From Lentisalinibacter orientalis (lineage in GTDB: Bacteria > Pseudomonadota > Gammaproteobacteria > Steroidobacterales > Woeseiaceae): a DNA stretch of 64,000 bases. The translations under genes were made by a program, and so were the position numbers. The notes under the pieces are model-generated. The model saw only the letters and a program-made list of their open reading frames with translations. It was not told the origin of the DNA and made no database searches. The stretch lies in the NCBI RefSeq assembly GCF_040706535.1, contig NZ_JAPDRJ010000001.1, positions 1,240,001-1,304,000 of the forward strand, written 5' to 3'. Positions 8,307 through 17,157 of the stretch are shown here, one piece after another; the stretch's first letter is position 1, and the number at the start of each line of letters is the position of its first letter.

Positions 8307-9924
8307 CAGCCTCGCCCTGGACGTCCGCGCGGCGGCCCGGGCGGCGCCTGCCCGCTTCGCCGCGCTGATGGCGAACGCGCTGGGGCAGGCGGCCTGCACG
8401 GTCGCCCTGGCGCTGGGTGCGAAGGCGGTGGTGGGCGGTGGCGCCGGCGGCGTCACGCTGGCGGTCCTGGTGACCGCCGCGCTGGCCGGCGCGTGGCTGC
8501 GCGGACGCGAGCGTGTGGACGCCGAGGAACTCGGCCAGGTCTTCGTGCACGGGCTGCGGCTGCGGCTGTTCGATCATCTGCTCGGCGTGCCGTCGCGCAC
8601 GCTGGCCGGCAAGCCGAAAGGCGGCGCACTGGTGCGCTTCGTCGGCGACCTGCAGGCCATCAAGACCTGGGTAAGCCGGGGACTCGCCCAGTTGCTGGTG
8701 GCGCTGCCGCTGCTCGTGGCTGCGGTCGCCGTGCTGGCCTGGATGGATGCGCTGCTCGGCGCGATGGCGGCGGGCCTCGTGGTAGTCGGCGGGTTCGGTG
8801 CCGCCCTTCTGGCCGGTCCCCTCGCGGATGCCAACCGGCGCCTGCGCAACCGGCGCGGTCAGCTGGCGCGCTTCGTCACCGAGATGATGCAGGCGGTGCC
8901 GTCGGTCCAGGCCCACGGCAAGGAGTCCCGGGAGCGGCGCAGGCTCGACAGCCGTGGCGAGAAACTGATCCACGCCGCCGGGGACCGCGCCCGTCTGGTG
9001 GGCCGGGTCCGCAGCCTGGTGCAGCTGCTCGGCTCCGGCGCGCTGCTGGCCGTGCTGGTCGGCGGGGCCGGCCGGCTCGACGCCGCCGAGATGGTGGCCG
9101 CCCTGACCGTGGTCGCCTGGCTGACCACGCCCATCCGCGATCTCGGCCGGGTGTTCGAATACTGGCAGGCGGCCGACGTGGCGCGCGAGCGCATCCGCGC
9201 CTTCCTGCGCTGGCCGCGGCTGCCCCGCAATCGCACCGGCCGCCGCCTGCGCCGGGCCGCCGGCGAGCTGCGCTACGAAGGCGTGGTCGCCTGCCCGGGC
9301 GCAGCCCCTCTGAAGCTGGCGGTCGAGGCCGGCAGCGTCATCGCGATCACCGGCCCGAACGGCTGCGGCAAGAGTTCGCTGCTCGCCGTCACGGCCCGGC
9401 TGCAGGCGCCGGTGGCCGGCCGGGTGCTCCTCGACGGCCAGGACCTGGCCCGGGTACGCAACCGGGACATCCGCCGCCACGTCGCCATCGTCGGGCCGGA
9501 TCTCCCGCTCATCCGCGGGTCCGTGCGGCGCAATGTCAGCTATCGCAGCCGCGGCATGACGCCGGAGGCCTTCCGCAGTCTGATGCGCCGCTGCCGGCTC
9601 GAACATCTCCTGGAGGAGGGCGGCGATTCCCCGGACCGCATCGCCGAGGCCGGGCTGAATCTCTCCAGCGGCGAGCGTCAGCGGCTCGCCCTGGCGCGGG
9701 CGCTGTGGCCGGAGCCCGGCCTCCTGCTGCTGGACGAGATCGATGCCCATCTCGACACCGATACGCTTCGGGTGGTGCGCAATATCATCGCCGGCTTTCC
9801 CGGCACCGTCGTGATCGTGACCCACGACCCGCGGCTGCTGGAGGCGGCGGGCCGCGTCATCGAACTGGCCGCCGACGGCTCGGTGGCCTCCGACCGTGCG
9901 CACGCCGCCGCTGAAGTCGCCTGA
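8290..9924 (+). CDS. ABC transporter half-exporter (fused membrane and ATPase domains)
   Basis: The 544-residue protein combines an N-terminal membrane domain of about 310 residues with a C-terminal ATPase. The ATPase motifs are intact: Walker A GPNGCGKSS, signature LSSGERQRLALARAL, Walker B LLLLDEID and H-loop VTHD. This is the architecture of type IV (lipid A, peptide or small-molecule) exporters, which work as dimers in the inner membrane. The ATG at 8290 overlaps the end of the P-loop NTPase gene; an upstream frame extension to 8239 is unlikely to be translated. Its partners in the operon suggest export of a product made or modified by the neighbouring enzymes. Confidence 0.85.
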   Translation: MPSQADSLALDVRAAARAAPARFAALMANALGQAACTVALALGAKAVVGGGAGGVTLAVLVTAALAGAWLRGRERVDAEELGQVFVHGLRLRLFDHLLGVPSRTLAGKPKGGALVRFVGDLQAIKTWVSRGLAQLLVALPLLVAAVAVLAWMDALLGAMAAGLVVVGGFGAALLAGPLADANRRLRNRRGQLARFVTEMMQAVPSVQAHGKESRERRRLDSRGEKLIHAAGDRARLVGRVRSLVQLLGSGALLAVLVGGAGRLDAAEMVAALTVVAWLTTPIRDLGRVFEYWQAADVARERIRAFLRWPRLPRNRTGRRLRRAAGELRYEGVVACPGAAPLKLAVEAGSVIAITGPNGCGKSSLLAVTARLQAPVAGRVLLDGQDLARVRNRDIRRHVAIVGPDLPLIRGSVRRNVSYRSRGMTPEAFRSLMRRCRLEHLLEEGGDSPDRIAEAGLNLSSGERQRLALARALWPEPGLLLLDEIDAHLDTDTLRVVRNIIAGFPGTVVIVTHDPRLLEAAGRVIELAADGSVASDRAHAAAEVA

Positions 9925-9933
9925 GCGCCGGCC

Positions 9934-10797
9934 ATGACCACTCATACCGCCGGCGGCGGCCTCATCGTGAAACGCAAGCTGGCGCTCGACCCCCGCACCC
10001 GCTATCTGCGTTTCCTGCCGCGCAACCCGGATCCCGCGCGGCTGCCCATGGTGTGCGTCCACGGCATCAGCCGCCACGCGCGGGGCCATCTGGACGCCTT
10101 CGTGCCGTGGGCCGAGAGCACCGGCACGGAGCTGATCGCGCCGCTATACGACCGCCGGCGCTACCGCGGCTACCAGCGCCTGCGGTCGTCGAACCGGCGG
10201 CTGCATGCCGCGGCCGCGCTGGATGCGATCCTCGACGAGACCGTCATGGACCGGCCGTCCCTGCTGTTCGGCTTCTCCGGCGGCGCGCAGTTCGCGCACC
10301 GCTATGCACTGGTGCGGCCCGGTCGGGTGGCCGCCCTGGCGATGGCCGCGGCCGGCTGGTACACCTTCCCGAGCCGCGCCGCGAGCTTCCCCTACGGTCT
10401 CGCGCCCGGCCGCCTGCCCGGCTCGCTCGCCATCGACTACCCCGGCTTCCTGGGCCTGCCGAAATGCGTGCTGGTGGGTGACCGGGACGTGGAGCGGGAC
10501 GACTCCCTGCGCTCCAACCGCCGCCTTGACAGCGAGCAGGGCGACAACCGGCTCACGCGCGCTACGGCCTGGGTGGAGTCCGTGAACCGGCAGGCCCGCA
10601 AGACGCCGGGAGCGCTCGCCTGCGAACTCGTGATCCTGCCCGGCGCTGGGCACGACTGGAATGAATGCTATGCCAGCGGCGGACTCGCCCGCCGCGTCAC
10701 CGACTTCTTCGACGCACTGCAGCCGCAGGCGTCGGCAACCCCCGACTCGCCTTATCCCCGCGTCGCGGCGGCGGGCGCTTACACACCTTTCGATTGA
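9934..10797 (+). CDS. alpha/beta hydrolase
   Basis: The 287-residue protein has an alpha/beta hydrolase fold. HGISRHARGH probably forms the oxyanion loop, GFSGGA carries the nucleophile serine, VGDRD the acid, and PGAGHDW the histidine. There is no signal peptide, so it should be cytoplasmic. It lies 9 bases after the ABC transporter stop and 14 bases before the porin start, firmly inside the operon. The substrate is not predictable; a peptidase, esterase or thioesterase role on the transported compound is possible. Confidence 0.8.
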   Translation: MTTHTAGGGLIVKRKLALDPRTRYLRFLPRNPDPARLPMVCVHGISRHARGHLDAFVPWAESTGTELIAPLYDRRRYRGYQRLRSSNRRLHAAAALDAILDETVMDRPSLLFGFSGGAQFAHRYALVRPGRVAALAMAAAGWYTFPSRAASFPYGLAPGRLPGSLAIDYPGFLGLPKCVLVGDRDVERDDSLRSNRRLDSEQGDNRLTRATAWVESVNRQARKTPGALACELVILPGAGHDWNECYASGGLARRVTDFFDALQPQASATPDSPYPRVAAAGAYTPFD

Positions 10798-10811
10798 TCA
10801 TGGAGAGAATC

Positions 10812-11975
10812 ATGCACACGCTACCGTGCCGCATACTGCTGTTCGGGTTCCTGGCCGGCGCGGCGCCGACACTCACGGCCGCGGCTGCGGAGACGTCGTT
10901 CAGCCTGGACGACGGCCTCGAGATCGAGTGGGACGACGACCGTTACCTCAGCATGGGCGGGCGCATCCACTACGACGTCGCCCGCTACGACGACGACGTG
11001 ACGGTGCTCGAGGACGAGCAGGACTTCCGCCGCGCCCGCGCCATCCTGCGGGCCCGCTACGACGACTGGCAGTTCCGGGCGGACTACGACGTCGGCATCG
11101 TCGAGGGCTGGCGCAATCTGTATGTGCGCTACCGGGGCTGGAGCCGCAAGCGGCTCACCATCGGCAATCAGGTGGCGCCGTTCTCCCTGGACGATCTGGC
11201 CAGCAGCAACGACCTGGCCTTCATGGAGCGCTCGCTGGCCTCCGCTCTCAGCCCGGGCATGCTCACCGGCGTCTCGCTGCGGGCCTGGGGCGACGACTGG
11301 AGCGCCACCGCCGGCGTGTTCGGCGACGAGCTCAGCGATCTCGACCGGCGCACCGTCGACGGCACGTCGGTGATCGGCCGGGTGACCTGGGCGCCCATCC
11401 GCAAGAAGCGCCGGGTGCTGCACCTCGGCCTGGCCCAGGAGTACCGCTCCGTGGATTCGAACGAGGACGTGCGCATCCGCTCGCGCCCGGAGTCGCGCCT
11501 GACCGACGAGCGCCTGGTCAACACGGACCGTCTCGCCGGCGTGGACGCCCTCTGGACCACGGGCATCGAGTTCATGGGCATCCTCGACAACGTCCGGCTG
11601 CAGTCGGAGTTCATGCGCATGGGTCTCAGCGGCGGCCCCAACGAGGCCGATTTCACCGGCGGCTACGTGCAGGCCGGCTGGATCGTCACCGGCGAGCGTT
11701 ACCGCTACAGCCGCTCCCGCGGCGTGCCCACGTCCGTCCGTCCGAAAGGGGACTGGGGCGCGCTGGAGCTCTCGGCCCGCTACAGCACCCTGGACCTGGA
11801 GGACGGCCCCGTGACCGGCGGCGAGCAATCCCAGATCACCGCGGCGGTCTCGCTCCATCTCAACGAGCAGCTGCGGGTCTCGGTGAACTACAGCCGTTAC
11901 GATGCCGCGCCGAACCCGGACGGCATCGACGAGGACGGCTCCATCCTGATGTTCCGCTTCCAGGCGGCGTTGTAG
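10812..11975 (+). CDS. OprO/OprP-type outer-membrane porin
   Basis: The start at 10812 is preceded by GGAGAG at a good distance and gives a clean signal peptide (MHTLPCRILLFGFLAGA ... TAAAA). The mature part, of about 360 residues, has alternating amphipathic strands, the family's early RARAILRARY and later VRYRGWSRKRLTIGNQVAPFSLDD segments, and ends in an aromatic-hydrophobic strand (MFRFQAAL). OprO/P-like porins form anion-selective trimers. At 387 residues it is slightly shorter than the classical phosphate porins. Placement next to an inner-membrane exporter suggests a role in moving the same substrate across the outer membrane. Confidence 0.75.
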   Translation: MHTLPCRILLFGFLAGAAPTLTAAAAETSFSLDDGLEIEWDDDRYLSMGGRIHYDVARYDDDVTVLEDEQDFRRARAILRARYDDWQFRADYDVGIVEGWRNLYVRYRGWSRKRLTIGNQVAPFSLDDLASSNDLAFMERSLASALSPGMLTGVSLRAWGDDWSATAGVFGDELSDLDRRTVDGTSVIGRVTWAPIRKKRRVLHLGLAQEYRSVDSNEDVRIRSRPESRLTDERLVNTDRLAGVDALWTTGIEFMGILDNVRLQSEFMRMGLSGGPNEADFTGGYVQAGWIVTGERYRYSRSRGVPTSVRPKGDWGALELSARYSTLDLEDGPVTGGEQSQITAAVSLHLNEQLRVSVNYSRYDAAPNPDGIDEDGSILMFRFQAAL

Positions 11976-11985
11976 GAGTCGGGCC

Positions 11986-12984
11986 ATGCGGCACTTTCAC
12001 CGCGTCCGGGAGCAGGTCGACCTCGAGCCGCTGCTGGCGGAGCTGGCGGAGCACGATGCGCTGTGGGTCGCGCAGCCCGGGCGCCAGCTCACCGCGCCCG
12101 CGCAGCGCCATACCAACGCCATCCCGATCCGCGGCCTGCGCCGTTCGCGCATCCGCGGCCGCCGGCGCCGGGACGTGCACGAGAGCCGTTACACGTCGCT
12201 GTCCGCCAGCTTCCCCGCCACCGTCGCGTTGATCGAGGCGTTCGCCGCCGAGCGCAACGGCAGCCTGGGCCGCGCCCGCTACGCCCGGCTGCCGCCCGGC
12301 AAGACGGTGCTGCCGCACACGGACCGCGGAGAGTACTACCGCTACCGTGACCGCTATCACCTGGTGATCCGCAGCGAGAAGGGCAGCCTGCTCCGCGCGG
12401 GCGGCGAGAGCGTGCGCATGCGCGAGGGCGAACTCTGGTGGTTCGACAACAAGGCCGTGCACGATGCCTGCAACGACTCCGAATCGGACCGGATCCACCT
12501 CATTTTCGACCTGATCCCGGCGGACCGGCGGATCACCGGCGGTGCCGAGGACCCGCGCCGGATACTCGCCGGGGAGCGTGCCTCCCGGGAGGAGAGGGCC
12601 GTGCAGGAAGTGGGGCGCGCAATCTCGCTGTACGTGAGTGCCCGGGAGCATCCGGCCGAGTGGGCCTCGCTGCTGGGCGAGGCGGGGCTGCTGCGCAGCG
12701 CCGAGAACAAACCCATCGCGGCACTCGCCCGGCTGCTTTGGCCCGACGTGCGGTCTTCACGCCGCGCGCGCTACGAGTCGGCGATCGGCTGGTCGCTCGG
12801 GCTCATGGATATCGGCGCGATCGGGCCCGGCGAGGTGCCGGACGCGATCCGGGCCGCCGGCGGCCTCGAGGCCGTGCACGAACGCTGGCGGGCCGACCGG
12901 GACGCGGCGCTCTACGGCTTCGGTGCGGCGGCCGACGACGGGCATGCGGACGGGAGGGCGACTGGCGAATCCGCCGCCGGGTAG
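11986..12984 (+). CDS. aspartyl/asparaginyl beta-hydroxylase domain protein
   Basis: The first 185 of 332 residues form a double-stranded beta-helix domain of the aspartyl/asparaginyl beta-hydroxylase type, an Fe(II)/2-oxoglutarate dioxygenase. HTDRGEYYRYRDRYHLVI holds the first metal ligand(s), WWFDNKAVHDACND the second His, and R-x-HLIFDL the 2-oxoglutarate-binding Arg. The remaining 150 residues are helical and unrecognised. Family members hydroxylate Asp, Asn or free amino acids and peptides in natural-product pathways. The gene starts 10 bases after the porin stop. Confidence 0.8.
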   Translation: MRHFHRVREQVDLEPLLAELAEHDALWVAQPGRQLTAPAQRHTNAIPIRGLRRSRIRGRRRRDVHESRYTSLSASFPATVALIEAFAAERNGSLGRARYARLPPGKTVLPHTDRGEYYRYRDRYHLVIRSEKGSLLRAGGESVRMREGELWWFDNKAVHDACNDSESDRIHLIFDLIPADRRITGGAEDPRRILAGERASREERAVQEVGRAISLYVSAREHPAEWASLLGEAGLLRSAENKPIAALARLLWPDVRSSRRARYESAIGWSLGLMDIGAIGPGEVPDAIRAAGGLEAVHERWRADRDAALYGFGAAADDGHADGRATGESAAG

Positions 12985-13015
12985 TAGAATCCGGCGGAGT
13001 AAAGGAGGAGCCGAC

Positions 13016-13321
13016 ATGAGCGACGAAAGGACCGGCCCCGGGGCGCAGCGTCCCCTGGAAGAGAACGTGAAGTCGCGGTCCACCTGGCTGCGGCTGTTCT
13101 TCATGGTGGTGATCGCCTTTCTCTATGGCGTCTCGCGCGTCGTGCTCGGTGCCGTGGTGGTGGTCCAGTTTTTCTGGGTGCTGTTCACCGCCGGGACGAA
13201 CGAGAACCTGAAGCGCTTCGGCCAGCAGCTCGCCACCTACACCTATCAGATCGTGCGCTACCTCACCTTCAACACCGAGGAACGCCCGTTTCCCTTCGAT
13301 CTCGACTGGCCGCAGGAATAG
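13016..13321 (+). CDS. DUF4389 membrane protein
   Basis: A 101-residue protein with two adjacent membrane helices (residues 25-58) and the C-terminal pattern NENLKRFGQQLATYTYQIVRYLTFNTEERPFPF, characteristic of DUF4389. A strong Shine-Dalgarno AAGGAGGAG precedes the ATG at 13016. It follows the hydroxylase gene by 31 bases. Function is unknown; the family is common in Gammaproteobacteria. Confidence 0.85.
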   Translation: MSDERTGPGAQRPLEENVKSRSTWLRLFFMVVIAFLYGVSRVVLGAVVVVQFFWVLFTAGTNENLKRFGQQLATYTYQIVRYLTFNTEERPFPFDLDWPQE

Positions 13322-13328
13322 GGCGGGC

Positions 13329-14102
13329 GTGAGCCTCGAAGCCTTCTCCCTCGCCGGGCAGACCGTGCTCGTGACCGGCGGCGCCGGCGGCATCGGCGCC
13401 GCGACCGCGCTGCGCCTGGCCGAGGCGGGCGCGGGCGTCATCGTGCATTACCACACGGCGGGCGAGCGTGCGGATGCCCTGGCCCGGCGTATCGTCGAGC
13501 AGGGCGGCCGGGCGTTTACCGTCGGCGCCGACCTTTCGGGGGAGCAAGGCATCCGCGGGCTGCTCGGCAAGCTGGAGCGGCGGGGCGGCCTGCCGGACGG
13601 CGTGGTCAACATGGCCGCCCGCCAGGACGTCACGGCCTTCGCGGAGATCGGCGCGGACGAATGGCGCGGGCTGATGGCCACCAACCTGGACGGCGTCTTC
13701 CTGATCACGCGGGAGATGGCTGCCCGCTGGCAGGCGGCCGGGCGCGGCGGCGCCATCGTCAACGTGGCCTCTGTCGAGGGGCTGGATCCGGCGCCGAACC
13801 ACGCCCATTACGCGGCGAGCAAGGCGGGTCTGCTCATGCTGACCCGGGCGAGCGCCATGGAGCTGGGCCCGGCGGGCATCCGGGTCAACGCGGTCTCGCC
13901 GGGGCTGATCGACCGGGAGGGCCTGGCGGAGGCCTGGCCGGAGGGCGTGCGCCGCTGGCGGGAGAAGGTGCCGCTGGGCACGCTCGGCACCGGCACGGAT
14001 GTGGCCGACGCCATCGTCTATCTGCTGAGCCCCGCGGCCCGCTGGGTCAGCGGCGCGAACCTCGTCGTGGACGGCGGCATGAGCGCGGCGCCACGCTGGT
14101 GA
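13329..14102 (+). CDS. short-chain dehydrogenase/reductase
   Basis: The 257-residue protein has every classical SDR motif: TGGAGGIGAA for NAD(P) binding, N-x-A-A near residue 95, the catalytic Ser in VASVEG, Y-A-A-S-K, and a C-terminal YLLSPAARWVSGANLVVDGG. It resembles 3-oxoacyl-ACP reductase-like and pteridine-reductase-like SDRs. The GTG start lies 7 bases after the DUF4389 stop, so the two are probably cotranscribed. The substrate is unknown. Confidence 0.85.
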   Translation: MSLEAFSLAGQTVLVTGGAGGIGAATALRLAEAGAGVIVHYHTAGERADALARRIVEQGGRAFTVGADLSGEQGIRGLLGKLERRGGLPDGVVNMAARQDVTAFAEIGADEWRGLMATNLDGVFLITREMAARWQAAGRGGAIVNVASVEGLDPAPNHAHYAASKAGLLMLTRASAMELGPAGIRVNAVSPGLIDREGLAEAWPEGVRRWREKVPLGTLGTGTDVADAIVYLLSPAARWVSGANLVVDGGMSAAPRW

Positions 14103-14127
14103 CGCCGCGCGCCGGATACGGGACTGA

Positions 14128-15594
14128 CTACCTCCGGTCGTCCTGGTCTTCCCCGTCGCCGCCGACCCAGGGTGCCACCTGCTCGGCGATCTGGCTGCGG
14201 TCGCCGACCACGACCACGGTCATGTCGTCCTCGCGCAGGTAGAGCTCGGCCGTCTCCGACACCTCTTCCGGCGTCACCGCGAAGACGTTGCTCACGTAGT
14301 CGGTCAGGTAGGAGTCCGGCAGCTCGTGCAGCTCCTGGTAGGCCAGCAGGTTGATGATGCCGCCGCGGGTGGAGTTCTGCAGGACGAAGGTGCCGGCGGT
14401 GTAGTTCTTCACGCCGTCCAGCTCCTCCGCCGGCGGTGCCGTGGACTGCAACCGCTCGACCTCGCCCATGATCTCCTCGATGGCGGGGCCGGTGACCTCC
14501 GTGGTCACGGCGGCCACCTCGGCCCAGTAGGCGTCCCGGTAGCGGCTGGAGAGCGTGCTGTAGGGCGAATAGGTGTAACCCTTGTCCTCGCGGATATTGC
14601 TCGTGATGCGCGAGGAGAAGAAGCCGCCCAGCAGGGTGTTGGTGACCTGCAGCGGGATCCAGTCCGGGCTGGAGGGGTCCGGTACCGGCAGCCCCAGATA
14701 CAGATTCGACTGGGAGGCGCCGGGTCGGTCGATGATGTCCACCGCCACCTTGCCCTTGGCGGGCTCGGGCACGTCCACCAGGATCTCCGGTCCGGCCGCC
14801 CAGTCGCCGAAGGACTCGCGTATGACGGCGCTCACCGCCTGCCGGTCGAACTGCCCGGCCACGTAGACGTGGGTACGCCGGGCGCCGTAGTTCTCCTCGT
14901 AGAAGCCGCGGGCATCCTCCAGCGTGTAGGCGGCGAGCTGCTCGGCATCCGGCAGCACGTTGCCGTAGGGGTGGTCGCCGTACAGCGCGTTACGGAACGC
15001 GGCCAGTGCCATCTGCTGGGGCTGGGTGCCGGCGATGCTCAGCTGGCGCTGACGGTCGCGCTTCAGCCGCTCCAGCTCGGCGGCCGGGAAGGCCGCGTTG
15101 CGGACGATGTCCGCCAGCAGCCGCGTCATCTGCGGCGCATATTCCGCCAGCACGTCGCTCTCGACGATGGTGCGGTCGGCGCCCACCTCGACGCTCACCT
15201 GGCCCCCCATGGCGGCAGCCTGCCGGGCAATCTCGGCGGCGCTGCGGCTGGCCGTGCCCTCCAGGAGAAAGTCGCCGGCCAGGTCGGCGAGCCAGGTCTG
15301 ACCGCCCTCATTCAGGTTGCCGGCCCGCACGACCACGCTGACGGTGGCCTTCGGCAGCGTGCCGAAGCCGACCAGCGTCGCCTCGAGACCGTTCTCCAGG
15401 CCGAAACTCTCTTTCTCCGGCAGCGAGAAGTCCTTCGGTTCGCCGCCCGGCGGCGGCGTCTCTTTCGCCGGCTCCGCCTCCTGCGCTCCGGCCGTCGCCG
15501 TCAGCAGGAGGGCGGCCAGCGCCGCTGTCGTTGCCAGGGTCGCCATGATTGCCAGGGCGCCGCGGCGCATTGGCTGTGCTGTCTTACTGCTCAT
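14128..15594 (-). CDS. M16 family peptidase-like protein, non-catalytic subunit
   Basis: The 488-residue protein has a signal peptide ending around residue 37 and two M16 domains. Where active members have HxxEH it reads WLADLAGDFLLEGT, so it lacks the zinc site. Its downstream substrate-binding features remain, including the R/Y region TRITSNIREDKGYTYSPYS (SSRITSNIREDKGYTY). Such proteins pair with the catalytic subunit, which is encoded directly upstream and overlaps by 11 bases. The complex is expected in the periplasm, degrading peptides. Confidence 0.9.
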   Translation of the reverse strand: MSSKTAQPMRRGALAIMATLATTAALAALLLTATAGAQEAEPAKETPPPGGEPKDFSLPEKESFGLENGLEATLVGFGTLPKATVSVVVRAGNLNEGGQTWLADLAGDFLLEGTASRSAAEIARQAAAMGGQVSVEVGADRTIVESDVLAEYAPQMTRLLADIVRNAAFPAAELERLKRDRQRQLSIAGTQPQQMALAAFRNALYGDHPYGNVLPDAEQLAAYTLEDARGFYEENYGARRTHVYVAGQFDRQAVSAVIRESFGDWAAGPEILVDVPEPAKGKVAVDIIDRPGASQSNLYLGLPVPDPSSPDWIPLQVTNTLLGGFFSSRITSNIREDKGYTYSPYSTLSSRYRDAYWAEVAAVTTEVTGPAIEEIMGEVERLQSTAPPAEELDGVKNYTAGTFVLQNSTRGGIINLLAYQELHELPDSYLTDYVSNVFAVTPEEVSETAELYLREDDMTVVVVGDRSQIAEQVAPWVGGDGEDQDDRR

Positions 15595-17086
15595 CGCCTG
15601 CCTCCTCCTGTTCGCCTGCCGCCGCGCCGGCTTCCAGAACGAAGATCGTGCGGTTCGTCGGCCGCAGGTATTCCTTCGCCGTCTCCAGGATCAGATCCGG
15701 CGTGACCGCCAGGATGCGTTGCTCGAACTCGTTGATGAGTGAGGGGTCGTCGTCGAACAGCGAGAGCGAGGCCAGCACGTCCGCGCGGCCGAAGCCGTAC
15801 ATGCTGCCCAGGTAGTCGTAGAACGAGGAGCGCCACTTCACCGTCGCTCGCTCCAGCGTGTCGGCGTCCACCGGCTCCGTGCGCAGCCCCTGGACCACCT
15901 CGTCGATGATGCCGGTGATGCGCTCGGCGGCGACGTCGTTGTCGTGGATGAGGTAGGCCTGCCAGAGCATCGGGCCGTTGTAGTTCAGCATGTTGCCCAG
16001 GAAGGCGTTGATGCCGCCGGACACCGACGAGGTGATGCCGGCGTCCTTCACCAGCGCCTGGTGCAGCAGGCTGTCCTCGCCCTGGACCAGGATCTGGTCG
16101 ATGAGCCCCATGGCGTACCACTCGGGCGTGAGGCGCGGCGGCACGTGGTAGGCGAAGGCATAGCCCGGCCGCGTCGCGAGCTGATCGACCCGGCTCTCGC
16201 GCTTCTCGCTCTCCTGGCGCGGCTCGCTGATGTCCGGCAGCACGATCTCTTCTTCCGAGCGCGGGATGTCACCGAAGTGCTTGTCCACGAGAGCCAGGGC
16301 CTCGTCGTAGTCGATGTCGCCCACGATGGCCACGGCCGCGTTGTTGGGCGCGTAGTACTTGTGGAAGAAGTCGGCCACGTCGTCGAGGGTGGCGGCGTCC
16401 AGGTCCTCCAGGTCGCCGTAGAAGTTATGGGCGTTGTACCAGTTCTCGTTGGCCGCCTGGGGCATGTCCAGCCACGGGAAGCCGCCGTAGGGAGTGTTGA
16501 GGACGTTCACCTTGACCTCGTTCTTCACCACCGCCTGCTGGTTGGCGAGGTTCTCCCGGGTGATGTCCAGGCTCGCCATGCGGTCGGCCTCGGCCCACAG
16601 CACGGTCTCGAGCTTGTGGGCCGGCACGATCTCGAAGTAGTTGGTGTAGTCGAACCGGGTCGAGCCGTTCAGCACGCCGCCGTTGCGCTGCACGAGCTGC
16701 ACGAATTCCATCTTGCCGAGGTTCGCCGAGCCCTGGAACATCATGTGCTCGAACAGGTGGGCGAAGCCCGTGCGGTCGCGGGGCTCGATGCGGAAGCCGA
16801 TGTTGTAGTAGACGGCCACCGTGACGATGGGGGCGGTGGTATCCCGGGACATCGCCACCTTCAGACCGTTGTCCAGCGTATGGTAGCGCACCGGTACCTG
16901 GTAGCCGGAGCCGGAGCCGGAGCCGGCGTCGGCGGTGTCGGTGCCCCGGGTCTCGACGGATGCTTCGGGCGCGTCGGCGCCCGCGGCGGGCGTCTCCGGT
17001 GCGCCGCCCGGCTGGCAGGCCGCCAGCAGCAGGGCCATGGCCGTGACCGGCAGGCCGGGTCTGACTGCGCGATAGCTTGATTTCAT
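15584..17086 (-). CDS. M16 family zinc metallopeptidase, catalytic subunit (lipoprotein)
   Basis: The 500-residue protein starts with a lipoprotein signal (MALLLAACQPGG) and a Gly/Ser linker. The inverted zinc motif HLFEH in FAHLFEHMMFQGSANL marks the active M16 subunit, and the third metal ligand Glu follows about 75 residues later in NQQAVVKNEV. It is probably anchored in an envelope membrane, acting together with the non-catalytic partner downstream. Two M16 domains are present, the usual length for the bacterial PqqL/YmxG-like group. Substrate peptides are unknown. Confidence 0.9.
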   Translation of the reverse strand: MKSSYRAVRPGLPVTAMALLLAACQPGGAPETPAAGADAPEASVETRGTDTADAGSGSGSGYQVPVRYHTLDNGLKVAMSRDTTAPIVTVAVYYNIGFRIEPRDRTGFAHLFEHMMFQGSANLGKMEFVQLVQRNGGVLNGSTRFDYTNYFEIVPAHKLETVLWAEADRMASLDITRENLANQQAVVKNEVKVNVLNTPYGGFPWLDMPQAANENWYNAHNFYGDLEDLDAATLDDVADFFHKYYAPNNAAVAIVGDIDYDEALALVDKHFGDIPRSEEEIVLPDISEPRQESEKRESRVDQLATRPGYAFAYHVPPRLTPEWYAMGLIDQILVQGEDSLLHQALVKDAGITSSVSGGINAFLGNMLNYNGPMLWQAYLIHDNDVAAERITGIIDEVVQGLRTEPVDADTLERATVKWRSSFYDYLGSMYGFGRADVLASLSLFDDDPSLINEFEQRILAVTPDLILETAKEYLRPTNRTIFVLEAGAAAGEQEEAGDEQ

Positions 17087-17157
17087 GAGGGTTTCCAGTC
17101 TTTCGGTGGAAAGTAGAGCAGACTACCAGAGGCCCGCGGGGTTCCCAACGCCGCCGC

